64,000 nucleotides of DNA from Alkalitalea saponilacus (GTDB taxonomy: Bacteria > Bacteroidota > Bacteroidia > Bacteroidales > Marinilabiliaceae), in the NCBI RefSeq assembly GCF_900168165.1, contig NZ_FUYV01000003.1:124001-188000 (forward strand). The letters run 5' to 3'. Under the pieces are notes generated by a model. It was not told the origin of the DNA and did no database searches. It was given only the letters and a program-made list of their open reading frames with translations. How positions within the stretch are numbered: position 1 is the first letter of the stretch; each line of letters starts with the position of its first letter. This document shows, piece after piece, positions 35,673-45,467 of the stretch. The translations under genes were made by a program, and so were the position numbers.

Positions 35673-37295
35673 ATGAAACAAGAGATGAGAAATATATTAA
35701 AACTATTAGCAGGCAGTTTCATGGCCGTTATTTTGATAAGCGGCTGTGATGATATCCTGGAGGTTGATTCAGATCGACGGTTGCTAGAAGAGAATCACAC
35801 CATTAATACGACTTTCGACGCCATGTATGGCAAAACCGGGGTTTATGCCAAACTTCAGGAGCTAGGTCGAAGGTATGTGCTTCTGGGGGAGCTTCGGGGC
35901 GACATGATGGATATTACCAATAATGCCGGTCGTGATTTACGTGAAATTTCCGAATTTAATATTTCACCTGATAATCCTTACGCTGACATAAGAGATTATT
36001 ATGCAGTTATTAATCAGTGTAACTATATTATTAGCAAATTAGATACTTCTGTGGTCATTCAGGCAGAGAAAGTTCTAATGCGCGATATGGCTGCTGTTAA
36101 GTCTGTTCGTGCATGGACTTATTTGCAAATGGCTCTCAATTACGGATCAGTAAGGTATTATGAAGAACCCTTACTTAGTATAAATGCTGCCAAAAAGGAT
36201 TTTCCTGAACTTTCTTTGAATGAGTTATTACCAGTTCTTATAGCTGATTTAGAACCTTGGAGAAATATTCTTCCCCCTAATGAGGTAATCATTGATGACA
36301 ATATCAATAGTGGGATGATACATTTTCCGGTGAGGTTTGTACTGGGCGATCTCTATTTATGGAATGGAGAGTATGAACGTGCTGCGCTGGAGTACAGAAA
36401 TCTGATGGTAGCAGAGGAAATAATAGCCTGGTCTATTAGAAATACCTGGGAGGTAACTGGTTCTGCTTTTATCGGACAAAATCGTGTCTGGTGGAATGCC
36501 TTTGATATGGAAAATATCCACGAAGAAAGGATTACCATCCTGGCTAAATCTACCGAACATGGTTCTGGTGCTTATCTAGATTCAATTATGATATATAATT
36601 TTGAGGTGGCGCCGAGCAATGCCGCTGTTGAAACATTTCTTGAGCAGACCTATTATCACAATGCCAATGTAACAACCGACGGCGATTTGCGTCGCGTACA
36701 TACTTTCCAGCTGTTCGATGAAATTTTGGGAACTGTTCCCGACCAATTTGCTGGGCAGGCAGGTTATATATCAAAATATGTAAATTATGCCAGTACAGAA
36801 TCAGCAAGTGCAATCTTTATTTATAGAGCAGCGCAACTTCATTTGAGGTATGCCGAAGCTGTTAACAGGGCAGGTAAGCCTAATCTTGCGTTTTCAGTGA
36901 TTAAGCACGGATTGAAGGAGCAGGTGATTATGAATGACAGTATTGTGCCTTCTCGAGAACGCACAAATAACTTACCAACCTATATGAACTTTTCTAATAC
37001 GTTCTTTAACTACAGTCGGGGAATTCGTGAGCGGGGTAGTGGAAATGTAAGTACTGTTAATTCTTTCAGAATTCCATCTATGCCTACTTTGCAGGATTCA
37101 ATTCGATATGTTGAAGATATGATCATAGAGGAGTATGCATTGGAATTGGCTTATGAAGGTCACCGTTTTCATGATCTGATGCGTGTAGCCTTAAGGCGCA
37201 ATGATCCTGGATTTCTTGCTAGCATGGTAGCAAGGAGAAACAGCGCCTTGGAAGGAATTCTTTCGGATCCTAATCGTTGGTATTTGCCTAAATAA
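35673..37295 (+). CDS. SusD/RagB-family surface glycan-binding lipoprotein, second copy
   Basis: 540 residues; the start could also be the ATG at 35685. The lipobox is VILISGC with Cys25, followed by DDIL. The N-terminal helices (NTTFDAMYGKTGVYAKLQEL), the 'VKSVRAWTYLQMALNYGSV' TPR line, FVLGDLYLWNGEYERAALEY and the C-terminal IIEEYALELAYEGHRFHDLM identify the SusD family. It shares little obvious identity with the first SusD. It is the last gene of the operon: a strong terminator follows 47 bases after the stop. Confidence 0.94.
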   Translation: MKQEMRNILKLLAGSFMAVILISGCDDILEVDSDRRLLEENHTINTTFDAMYGKTGVYAKLQELGRRYVLLGELRGDMMDITNNAGRDLREISEFNISPDNPYADIRDYYAVINQCNYIISKLDTSVVIQAEKVLMRDMAAVKSVRAWTYLQMALNYGSVRYYEEPLLSINAAKKDFPELSLNELLPVLIADLEPWRNILPPNEVIIDDNINSGMIHFPVRFVLGDLYLWNGEYERAALEYRNLMVAEEIIAWSIRNTWEVTGSAFIGQNRVWWNAFDMENIHEERITILAKSTEHGSGAYLDSIMIYNFEVAPSNAAVETFLEQTYYHNANVTTDGDLRRVHTFQLFDEILGTVPDQFAGQAGYISKYVNYASTESASAIFIYRAAQLHLRYAEAVNRAGKPNLAFSVIKHGLKEQVIMNDSIVPSRERTNNLPTYMNFSNTFFNYSRGIRERGSGNVSTVNSFRIPSMPTLQDSIRYVEDMIIEEYALELAYEGHRFHDLMRVALRRNDPGFLASMVARRNSALEGILSDPNRWYLPK

Positions 37296-37342
37296 CATAC
37301 AATGATTTTTGGTTTTCATAATTTTTGATTTGGAGTTAGATG

Positions 37343-37377
37343 AAAAAAGGGACTTGTGCTAACACAGTCCCTTTTTT
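37343..37377 (+). terminator. Rho-independent terminator at the end of the SusCD/FAS1 operon
   Basis: AAAAAAGGGACTTGTG (37343-37358) pairs with CACAGTCCCTTTTTT (37363-37377) with one bulged T and loop CTAA. The stem ends in six T, so it can work as an intrinsic terminator. Confidence 0.9.
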
Positions 37378-37634
37378 ATGTTTAAGAGTACTTTCAGTGA
37401 ATATTTTTGATCTGTTTTAATTGTTTTTTCACTGAGAGACTTAGAAACTGTTTAAATTTATATTAAAGCTGTTTTAGAGATTTTTAGATGTAAGATATAT
37501 AGACCAGATTAAATAGAAAATCAGATATATCTAATCTTCTTTCTCAACTAATCTATTTGTCTAGAATCTAACACTCTTCTTATCTATAACATATATTTGA
37601 AACTAAATTTAAACAATTTCTTAGTGCCAATTTA

Positions 37635-37725
37635 AATCTGAATAATCTCTCTAACTAACACCGAAGCCTCAGTCGAACACCTAGCCGAACGGGGTTAGGG
37701 GTGAGTGAGGAAGATCATTCAGATT
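37635..37725. repeat. 91-bp imperfect inverted repeat, REP-like
   Basis: Outer arms AATCTGAATAATC (37635-37647) and GATCATTCAGATT (37713-37725) are complementary except at one base. The GC-rich centre (37667-37710) also folds: CCTCA with TGAGG at its ends and CACCTAGCC with GGTTAGGGGTG inside. The GC content and fold contrast with the AT-rich surroundings. It could be a dispersed palindromic unit. Confidence 0.5.
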
Positions 37726-37762
37726 CGTCTTGACATTAATGTAGCCTTGATTTTTGGTTAAA

Positions 37763-37799
37763 AAAAGGGAACTAATTATAAATAATTCAGTTCCCTTTT
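37763..37799 (-). terminator. Rho-independent terminator of the LamG/cadherin-like gene
   Basis: AAAAGGGAACT (37763-37773) pairs exactly with AGTTCCCTTTT (37789-37799). On the minus strand it is followed by a run of seven T. It lies 41 bases after the stop codon of the gene ending at 37840. Confidence 0.85.
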
Positions 37800-37839
37800 A
37801 ATTTGATTGATATTATTGAAATATCAGAAAAACAAAGTG

Positions 37840-40383
37840 TTAATTGGTTTTAACGACCTTAAACATTTCAGTCTTGCTACCGGTTTCTACCATTAAAACA
37901 TAAACTCCAGCATTTTGAACTGCGATGGATGTTTCGTTGCCTACATTTTGATATCGGGCAATAACTCTGCCGCTTAAATCAAATACGGTGATACTATTAA
38001 TTGCCGTTTCAGAAACAACATTGAAGCTGCCGTTTGTAACTGTTGGATAGACAACAACACCTGAAGTTTCTTCTTCAAAAATGCTATTGCTTGGATCTGG
38101 ATCCACAACCTCTTCAGCGAGTTCAAATTCAATGGTGTATGTTTTGATGTTGATTCCATTCTCTGCGGTTACTTCTATGGTTGTTACACCTGGTAACTCT
38201 GTAGCTTCGGTAATTACCATCGTTGCTTCAAGATTTCTGGTAGTTGCTGTTACCAGAGGTACCTCGGTAGTTCCAAATGGTAATGTGATAACATATTCAG
38301 TTACTGCTGGGTCGAAATCTTCAAGAATGTCGCCATCAACCACGATTTCGCTTAATGAAGCATCAGCCTCTGCATTGTAGAACTCAATTTTGTAGGTAGT
38401 GGAGTACTCTCCATTTTCTGAAGTTACTACAATTGTTGTTATCCCAGGAAGAGATTCTGCAGGATTGATCACCACAGTTGAATTGGTATTAGTGGCTGCT
38501 GCCAATACTTCAGGTACTTCTGTAACGGTATCGTCGATATCTATAACATAGCTCAGGATATGAGGTGCAAAACCTTCCAATTCAACTCCATCAACCAGCA
38601 CTTCAGATAACGTTGCATTTGATGCTACATCATATACCGGGAATGCAGTAGAACGAAGAGCAACTGTTGTTGCATCCATTATTCCGTTGTATATATTAAA
38701 CTCTACCAAAGAACCTCTCCATGTTTGGTCACCGGTATAGCCTGATTTTCCTAGATATGCCAGATTTCTACCAATGTTTTGTACTTTGTGCGACTCAGGA
38801 AGTGCCGCCGATCCTGCATATACTCCATCAACGTATAAAGAAATAGAGTCACGGGTTAAAGTACTTACAATATGGTGAGCCATTCCATCGTCCAACTTAT
38901 CTCCTCTAACGTCTATGTCCGCTGCCCATGGACTTCCATGTTGACCTATGCTTAGAGCTGTACGACTGCTGTTGTCATTAGTCGCTGATAAATAATAATA
39001 ATCGTTTCCATAGTTGTTTCCGGCGTTGGTATTACCAAAATAGGCCATCATTGTATGGTACGGATTGTCTTGACCAGCGATAAAATACGCCTCAAGAGTT
39101 ACGATGCGATAGTTGTATATGCCGATTTTGCTGGCTGGTAATTCAATAAACTCACCGTTAACTGTTGTGGTAAATCGTCCTTCAGAAATGACTCCTCCAT
39201 TTACCTCTCCGTGGGCATCTCCAATGGCATCTGCCGCAGTTCCACTGTCGAACCTGTATGAATGAACCAATTCAAATGGCTCTTCTACTACATTAACTGT
39301 ATAGGATTTAGAAGCTGATCCATCTTGTGAATTTACCACAATTGTTGCAGTTGCAGCACCGTCACTTAATACCAATTCGCCACCTCCGGTAACAGTTGCC
39401 TCTGGGAAGTTAGGAATTCCTGTTACTGTAACGCTTGATGATCCATTTGGCACATAGGCAGTATAGCTGGTTACATCGCGACTGAAGTTTGGTTCAAGTA
39501 TTCCTGAGCTTAATTCAATGTCCCGAAGAGTGGCATCTGAAACACCTTCATCCACAAATATGAACATGAAGTAAGTAATTTCAGTACCGTCCATGGCTGT
39601 TACTGTAATTTCCAGATCAACGCCATCGCCTTCGAAAGGAATGACACCGGTTGCCGGCATAAGTTCCCCTGTCCCGCTGTTAAATATGTCGATGGAGGCA
39701 CCCATTCCCGCCGCTATTGGTGATACGGTGATGGATGATGTTCCGTATGGAACAACCAAGTCATAACTTAGTACTTCTGCATTGAATTCAGGAGACATCT
39801 GGCCTACATTTGCGCTCAAAGCTGAAAGTAGAGCATTGTCATCCAGCGGAAGGAAGTCAATGACGCTCACTTCCAAATAATCCGGCTCACCCTGAGAATT
39901 GTGGTATGCTGTCCACCTTGTTAATTCTGATACGTGATCATCTCCATAGAAATTAACATATCCGTCGTAAACAGCCTGCGGTGCATCCATTGTGGAAGTT
40001 TGAACAAACAAAGAAAATCTGTTGTTTGGGACATCAACCGGCATCCATAGCTTCATAAGTTCTCCGGGAACAGGTATGATTTGTCGCGAACGTTGGTGCT
40101 GAATACCTATGCCCCCACCTGTGCCATAAAATACTATCTCAGCGATTGCATCTCCCCAGGCAACAATTTCATTGTTGGAAAGCGAAAAAACAGCATCGAA
40201 ATTACCGTTTTCATTTGCATCATAGAAAACCATTTCAAAATATAAAAGGTGTTCACCTGTTAGCGGGGGATCAAAAGTTCCTGTTTGGTCAACCGCGGGC
40301 TGAGCCAGAATGTTTGTAGTAAAACCCAGTAATCCCATAACAATAAGCAGGAATCGGGCCTGATTGAGTAAGAATCTTTTCAT
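37840..40383 (-). CDS. T9SS-exported LamG/cadherin-like repeat protein
   Basis: 847 residues with a signal peptide ending NILAQ. An N-terminal all-beta domain (about 28-175) has no family I recognise. Two cadherin-like beta-sandwich repeats follow (about 180-365), with lines such as 'FNAEVLSYDLVVPYGTSSI' and 'FSRDVTSYTAYVPNGSSSV'. A LamG-like concanavalin domain (about 370-595, HSYRFDSGTAADAIGD ... DQTWRGSLVEFNIYNG) comes next, then two more cadherin-like repeats (about 600-765) and a T9SS sorting domain (about 770-847, VYPTVTNGSFNVV). It shares the LamG, repeat and tail layout with its minus-strand neighbour. A surface glycan-binding role is inferred from the position between the SusCD operon and the enzymes. 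Confidence 0.82.
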   Translation of the reverse strand: MKRFLLNQARFLLIVMGLLGFTTNILAQPAVDQTGTFDPPLTGEHLLYFEMVFYDANENGNFDAVFSLSNNEIVAWGDAIAEIVFYGTGGGIGIQHQRSRQIIPVPGELMKLWMPVDVPNNRFSLFVQTSTMDAPQAVYDGYVNFYGDDHVSELTRWTAYHNSQGEPDYLEVSVIDFLPLDDNALLSALSANVGQMSPEFNAEVLSYDLVVPYGTSSITVSPIAAGMGASIDIFNSGTGELMPATGVIPFEGDGVDLEITVTAMDGTEITYFMFIFVDEGVSDATLRDIELSSGILEPNFSRDVTSYTAYVPNGSSSVTVTGIPNFPEATVTGGGELVLSDGAATATIVVNSQDGSASKSYTVNVVEEPFELVHSYRFDSGTAADAIGDAHGEVNGGVISEGRFTTTVNGEFIELPASKIGIYNYRIVTLEAYFIAGQDNPYHTMMAYFGNTNAGNNYGNDYYYLSATNDNSSRTALSIGQHGSPWAADIDVRGDKLDDGMAHHIVSTLTRDSISLYVDGVYAGSAALPESHKVQNIGRNLAYLGKSGYTGDQTWRGSLVEFNIYNGIMDATTVALRSTAFPVYDVASNATLSEVLVDGVELEGFAPHILSYVIDIDDTVTEVPEVLAAATNTNSTVVINPAESLPGITTIVVTSENGEYSTTYKIEFYNAEADASLSEIVVDGDILEDFDPAVTEYVITLPFGTTEVPLVTATTRNLEATMVITEATELPGVTTIEVTAENGINIKTYTIEFELAEEVVDPDPSNSIFEEETSGVVVYPTVTNGSFNVVSETAINSITVFDLSGRVIARYQNVGNETSIAVQNAGVYVLMVETGSKTEMFKVVKTN

Positions 40384-40591
40384 AATGATTATTGTTTAAA
40401 AGTTTAAAAGACAATTAATTACAATAGGCTAAAAACAATCCTTTGTGTAAATCTATGTTTTATAAAGTTAAAGAAATGAAATCTATAAATAATAGTACAA
40501 ATTCTAAAAACAGTGTAAATTATTTGATGTTTTTTAAACAGGTGGTTTTGTTTATTGGTTTTTAAGGTGCAGATAAACAGAGGGTAATAGA

Positions 40592-40626
40592 AAAGGCCGT
40601 CATTTTTCAAGAAAATGACGGCCTTT
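40592..40626 (-). terminator. Terminator after the larger LamG/cadherin-like gene
   Basis: A perfect 15-bp stem (AAAGGCCGTCATTTT, 40592-40606, with 40612-40626) encloses the loop TCAAG. It lies 29 bases beyond the stop codon of the minus-strand gene. The T-run on the minus strand is short. Confidence 0.8.
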
Positions 40627-40654
40627 ATATTATCTTTTAATTACTCAAAAAACA

Positions 40655-43600
40655 CTATCTGGTTTTAATCACTCTAAATGTTTCCACATTAGAATTATTT
40701 TCAACCAAAATGATGTACATACCTGGAGATGGAACATCAATTGTTTGCTCAGAAGAAGCCATCAATATTCTGCTGATCACTCTTCCCTGAATATCGAATA
40801 CAGAGATGGTGCTTCCAATGGCTTCAGATTTTACTGTGAAACTTCCACTGGTCATGGTTGGGAATACAACAGTTTGTTGTTTGGTTTCTCCCGGAATATT
40901 GGTGGTTGGTTCTTCAGTAAACTCTATGGTGTAGGTCACCTGAGTTATTCCATCCTGAGCAGTAACAACGATGGTTGTTGTACCTGGAATTTGATCCGCA
41001 TCGTTTATTACCATGGTTGCTCCAGGGTTATTAGCTACTGCGGTTACAGCCGGCACTGTCGTTGTTCCTGAAGGAAGTTCAACTGAATAGCTCAAAACTT
41101 CAGAATCGAATCCATCAAGTTCAACGCCGTCAATCATGATTTCTGAAAGACTCGCATCGTCTATCTCGCCTTGCAGAACAACAAATTCAACAGTATAGGT
41201 GTTACTGTACTCTTCATCGGCTGAGGTAACAACAATGGTGGTAGTGCCCGGAAGATTATCAGCAGCATTGATTACTACTCCTGCATTTTCATAAAATGGA
41301 GTAGCTTCAACTACAGGAATATCTGTTGTTCCTTCAGCCAAAAATACTGTGTACTCCATTACAAATGGACTAAAACCTTCGATGATATCAGAATCAACCA
41401 TAATCTCAGATAAAGTTGCATTGGATGCATTAGTATGAGTTGGCCATTCTTGTGCTCGCAAGGCTACCTCTTGCTCATCCATTACTCCTTTATAAATGTT
41501 GAATTCGTGAAGTGTTCCTCTCCAACTTGGATCGTTCCATCCTCCATAACCCAACCATGCATTTTCTGTACTGATGCCTCTTATTAAAAGATCATCCGGC
41601 GTTTCTGTTACTGCTTGTAATTGACCATCGATATACCAGTATATGTTTTCATAAGTAAGAACACTTACAAGATGCTGTTGTGCACCATCTACCATTCTTG
41701 GTCCTGAAGCCGTAGCTACGCTGTGAGTGTACATGGTGCTGCCAAATTCAGTACGGCTACTAAGATCGCCACCACCTCGAGTGGGCTGCATCCAATAAGC
41801 ATTTGAACCCGATGCTCCACCAAAGTATGCCAACATAGTAAAACCACCGTTTATATCACTTGTGATATAAGCTTCAAGGGTGATTGCTGGATATTCATTC
41901 AACGCAATTTCTTCAGCCGGAAGAGTAATGTGATGCCCGTTTGCACTGGATATAAATGTGCCATTATCGATGGTTCCACCATTGATATCACCATGAGCAT
42001 TTCCAACCATGTCTTTGGCTGTTCCATCAGCAAAAGTATATGAATGTTGCATAGTCAGTTCAGACATTTCCATGTAATTGACCACATAATTTCTGGTGTA
42101 TTCAGGATCATCAGCTGTAACGGTAATGGTTAATTGTCCGTCACCGCTTACTTCATGAGTGCCATCGCCTGAAACTGTAGAATTCTCATCTCTTGGAGTC
42201 GCATTGAAGGTAAGAGATGTTGTACCTGTTGGCAGAATTACATAATATTCGTCTATATGCATATTAAATGACGGATGCAGATTAATATCAGCATCTAATG
42301 ATAGTTCAGACAAATATGTGTCATATGGAGAGACCAGCTGTTCTATCGGCTTAATGCTCCATATTGCTAATTCATTATCAAGCCATTTGTCAGAATATAC
42401 TCCACCTTCTAGGTTTGTGTTGTTGGTTCCGATGTATCTGCCTCCTTCATTAATTCGTCCAACAGGAATAATTCTAAAACGACCTGGTTCAAACTCATTA
42501 ACCACGAAACGACTGCTGTCAAGATCATCGGTCTTGTTTTCTGACATCACCATGTCCCAAACCGGATCAGGTACCAGAGTCAGATATAGATCATTTTGAT
42601 TTTTAATGAAATATTGACCATCAACGCCGCTTTCTTCAAATACAAACAGAATTGAAGGCTCATCATTTATCGCATGATAAATTCTTGTTACATTGTACTC
42701 TTCTCCGCTTTCGCCTATTACAAAACCTGAAGCTTCATGCTGAATTAGGAGTTCCTGATTCGCTCTGAATTCTGTTACGTAAAGATCAATATTATATGTT
42801 AATGTTGATTCACCATCTTCGGAAGTTACAGAAATTGAGGTTGATCCAGTTCCTTCAGTAAGAGTGATACTTCCGCCTCCTGAAACTGAAGCACCTTCCC
42901 ACATTGGGATTCCGGTCACATCAACAGAAGTTGTTCCATAAGGAACGATTGCAATATAGTTGGTTACATCGGTGTCGAATTCGGTGGTTAATGCTCCTGC
43001 TGAAAAATCTATTCCTGATAAAGCTGCAGATTCCTGGCCAGGATCATGGTTGATGTAAACATAATAGGTTAGCTCGGTTAATTCATCCAAGGCAGTCACT
43101 ACTATTTCCAGATCAATTCCATCTTCGGTGAATGTAATATCTTCATCTGCAGGTAGTAGATTGCCTGCCCCATCATAAACAACAACTTCAGCTCCATTGG
43201 CTGAACTTCTGGTGTTCATGGCAACCGAAGTTGTACCATATGGCACATAAAGGTCATAGAACTGTTCTTCCGGATGGAATTCCGGTGTAAGTACTCCTCT
43301 ATTAAATGAAAGTTCTGAAAGAGTTGGATCAAAGTATGATTCTCCCATGAAATCCCAGAAGCGTTGTTCTACGTCTTCTGCAGAAAGAGCGCCATCAAAA
43401 ATGTTCATCTCATAAACTTCTCCTTGCCATTTTGCATCATTTAAATAAACAATGTAACCAATAAAGACCTCCTCATTGCTTATGGCAGATAATGCATTGT
43501 TGCCTTCCAATGGTTCTGTTGACATAAACTGACCATCCAGATAGAGCGTGATTTCAGTTTCAGTTAATACTCCCACTACCTGATGGGTTCTCGTATCTGT

Positions 43601-44080
43601 AATCATATCCCCGTTGGCACCAACTTCTGTTGTCCATGGGTTCTCGGTGTTCAGTGTTGAAATGGCAAATCTCGAGAAGTTATCATCACCTCCTCTGGTT
43701 GGCTGATAAATCAAATAGTCAACTCCCATTGGCCATCCCGGATCATGATTGGTTCGGCCAAAACAGAATAAAGTTGAATTGCCGGATACGCCGGCAGCCT
43801 GACTAAAAAACACTTCTACTGACAGGCTCTCATAAGAGGCAACGTTAATATCTTCGCCGGGTAGTGAGACATAGCCTGTGCCCGAGAGTATTAGTCTTCC
43901 GTCTTCAACGACTGCATCGTCATGCAATGTTCCATCCGCTCCCCCTACAATGTCTGCTGCTGTACCATCCTCAAACGTGTAGGAGTGTTTTAATGTTTGT
44001 GCCATGATTATATTGGTACTTGAAAGTCCCAAGACAAATATAACCATGAAAATTTTCAAGAGTAATCCTGTTTTTTTCAT
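40655..44080 (-). CDS. T9SS-exported protein with two LamG domains, cadherin-like repeats and a trefoil-like domain
   Basis: 1141 residues with a signal peptide ending IIMAQ. LamG domain 1 covers about 30-245 (HSYTFEDGTAADIVGGADG). Two cadherin-like repeats (about 250-435), a beta-trefoil or RICIN-like segment (about 440-585, YFIKNQNDLYLTLVPDP), a third repeat (about 590-665), LamG domain 2 (about 668-885, HSYTFADGTAKDMVGNAHGD), two more repeats (about 890-1050) and a T9SS sorting domain (VFPTMTSGSFTVK) complete it. The repeats share a '..TTIVVTAEDGI...YTIEF' close. The two minus-strand genes probably arose by duplication. LamG and trefoil domains commonly bind glycans, so this is a candidate surface adhesin of the locus. 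Confidence 0.85.
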   Translation of the reverse strand: MKKTGLLLKIFMVIFVLGLSSTNIIMAQTLKHSYTFEDGTAADIVGGADGTLHDDAVVEDGRLILSGTGYVSLPGEDINVASYESLSVEVFFSQAAGVSGNSTLFCFGRTNHDPGWPMGVDYLIYQPTRGGDDNFSRFAISTLNTENPWTTEVGANGDMITDTRTHQVVGVLTETEITLYLDGQFMSTEPLEGNNALSAISNEEVFIGYIVYLNDAKWQGEVYEMNIFDGALSAEDVEQRFWDFMGESYFDPTLSELSFNRGVLTPEFHPEEQFYDLYVPYGTTSVAMNTRSSANGAEVVVYDGAGNLLPADEDITFTEDGIDLEIVVTALDELTELTYYVYINHDPGQESAALSGIDFSAGALTTEFDTDVTNYIAIVPYGTTSVDVTGIPMWEGASVSGGGSITLTEGTGSTSISVTSEDGESTLTYNIDLYVTEFRANQELLIQHEASGFVIGESGEEYNVTRIYHAINDEPSILFVFEESGVDGQYFIKNQNDLYLTLVPDPVWDMVMSENKTDDLDSSRFVVNEFEPGRFRIIPVGRINEGGRYIGTNNTNLEGGVYSDKWLDNELAIWSIKPIEQLVSPYDTYLSELSLDADINLHPSFNMHIDEYYVILPTGTTSLTFNATPRDENSTVSGDGTHEVSGDGQLTITVTADDPEYTRNYVVNYMEMSELTMQHSYTFADGTAKDMVGNAHGDINGGTIDNGTFISSANGHHITLPAEEIALNEYPAITLEAYITSDINGGFTMLAYFGGASGSNAYWMQPTRGGGDLSSRTEFGSTMYTHSVATASGPRMVDGAQQHLVSVLTYENIYWYIDGQLQAVTETPDDLLIRGISTENAWLGYGGWNDPSWRGTLHEFNIYKGVMDEQEVALRAQEWPTHTNASNATLSEIMVDSDIIEGFSPFVMEYTVFLAEGTTDIPVVEATPFYENAGVVINAADNLPGTTTIVVTSADEEYSNTYTVEFVVLQGEIDDASLSEIMIDGVELDGFDSEVLSYSVELPSGTTTVPAVTAVANNPGATMVINDADQIPGTTTIVVTAQDGITQVTYTIEFTEEPTTNIPGETKQQTVVFPTMTSGSFTVKSEAIGSTISVFDIQGRVISRILMASSEQTIDVPSPGMYIILVENNSNVETFRVIKTR

Positions 44081-44597
44081 AAAGCTATTCTTTAAATATG
44101 TAATAAATGTTAAAGATATTTTATTGTAAAAACAGGGTTTGTCATTTTCTCTGCATATGATGTTAATTTTTTTAAAATCTTTGATTTTGTTTGGTTCTTG
44201 TAGTTGTAATATGGCTTATTCGGACAACAGTATAAGCCTGTTTTCGAAAATTTATTTCTCTGAACACACGAAGTGTTAAATATTGCTCATTTCTCTTAAT
44301 AATAGAACAACCAAAGAGCATTTTTTATGGACTGTACTAAGTATATATACCGCTTTAACATTACTGCTACTAAGGTTTTTGTTGGCCCGGAGAAAATAAA
44401 ATTTCTGCCTGTCTTTTAATATTGCCAACCATATGTCATTTGTGAAATCCTTTATTGATCAGAAAAATTAAATCGCTGCTTTAAAAAATGTTATATATAA
44501 TGCCGAATTTATGTTGGTTGAGGTTTTTTAATAAGGCTAATTTTACATTTGAGTGTAAGTTGTTAACTATAGTTGATTATCTATTATATTTAGGCTA
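44081..44597. other. 517-base divergent intergenic region
   Basis: It separates the minus-strand LamG gene from the plus-strand GH16 gene. It holds an AACAC-N5-GTGTT inverted repeat (44263-44277, part of a GTGTTAAA motif) and the GH16 promoter. No small gene was recognised. Confidence 0.7.
44518..44551 (+). promoter_or_regulatory. Bacteroidota-type promoter of the GH16 lipoprotein gene
   Basis: TACATTTG at 44544-44551 fits TAnnTTTG. A TTG at 44518-44520 lies 23 bases upstream, at the long end of normal spacing for the -33 element. The ATG is 46 bases downstream. Confidence 0.5.
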
Positions 44598-45467
44598 ATG
44601 AAAACGATGAAATTGATTGCTGTACTATGTACATCTTTATTAATGTCTTGTATTGCTGCAGATAATGGAGATAACTCGCAAATTCGGACACCGGATGGGT
44701 ATGCGCTTATATGGTCGGATGAATTTGACCAGGATGGCAGAGTGAATGAGAAGTATTGGGAGTACGAAGAAGGATTTGTTCGAAATGAAGAATTGCAATG
44801 GTATCATCGTGATAATGTGTACATAAAAGGTGGAATTCTTGTTTTTGAAGGACGGAGAGAACAGATTGAAAATCCGAATTTTGATCCCAACAGTCGAAAT
44901 TGGAGACGAAATAGAGAGTTTGCTGAATACACTTCGGGATTAATAAAGACGCGTGATCGGTTTTCTTTTCAATATGGGATAATGGAAGTACGCGCCCGAA
45001 TAGATCCACGAAAAGGATCGTGGCCTGCAATCTGGACTTTAGGTGTAGATAGAGGATGGCCATCAGGAGGAGAGGTTGATGTTATGGAATATTACCGTAT
45101 TGATGGTGTTCCATCCATTTTGGCAAACGCTGCCTGGGATGTTAATAACAATTACAATCCCAAATGGTATTCCGAAGTTATTCCATTTTTGTATTTTCTC
45201 GAAAAAGATCCCAATTGGGCTAAAGAATTCCACATATGGAAGATGGACTGGACAGAGGATTATATCCGCATTTATTTGGATGATGAGTTGTTAAATGAAA
45301 TTGATCTTAATGAAACCATAAATTATGATGGATTCAATCCATTTCGCCAACCTCATTATATCTTATTAAATCTGGCAATTGGCTCTAATGGCGGAGATCC
45401 ATCTGAAACTGATTTTCCGATTCTGTATGAGGTTGATTACGTTCGGGTTTTTCAAAAAATTGAATAG
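44598..45467 (+). CDS. GH16 beta-glucanase (laminarinase-type), surface lipoprotein
   Basis: 289 residues. The lipoprotein signal ends in LLMSC with Cys18; an alternative start is at residue 4. The GH16 concanavalin-like fold starts near residue 35 (ALIWSDEFDQDG). The catalytic motif is GGEVDVMEYY with nucleophile Glu159, assisting Asp161 and acid/base Glu164. The extra residue (ExDxxE) marks the beta-bulge group, which includes laminarinases and marine-type galactanases. WPAIWTLG and HYILLNLAIGSNGG are further family lines. It is a compact, single-domain enzyme tethered to the outer membrane. It would cut the polysaccharide before import; beta-1,3-glucan is the likely substrate class. Confidence 0.88.
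   Translation: MKTMKLIAVLCTSLLMSCIAADNGDNSQIRTPDGYALIWSDEFDQDGRVNEKYWEYEEGFVRNEELQWYHRDNVYIKGGILVFEGRREQIENPNFDPNSRNWRRNREFAEYTSGLIKTRDRFSFQYGIMEVRARIDPRKGSWPAIWTLGVDRGWPSGGEVDVMEYYRIDGVPSILANAAWDVNNNYNPKWYSEVIPFLYFLEKDPNWAKEFHIWKMDWTEDYIRIYLDDELLNEIDLNETINYDGFNPFRQPHYILLNLAIGSNGGDPSETDFPILYEVDYVRVFQKIE

Larger units (their letters stand above)
37296..37839. other. 544-base intergenic region between convergent genes
   Basis: It contains the plus-strand terminator (37343-37377), an inverted-repeat element (37635-37725) and the minus-strand terminator (37763-37799). The rest is AT-rich and shows no gene. Confidence 0.75.

Noticed and set aside
40419-40610. 63-residue minus-strand frame
   Set aside because: It lies between two minus-strand genes and runs into the terminator hairpin; composition and content give no sign of coding.
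44707-45063. 118-residue minus-strand frame
   Set aside because: It is antisense to the catalytic domain of the GH16 lipoprotein and shows no protein features.
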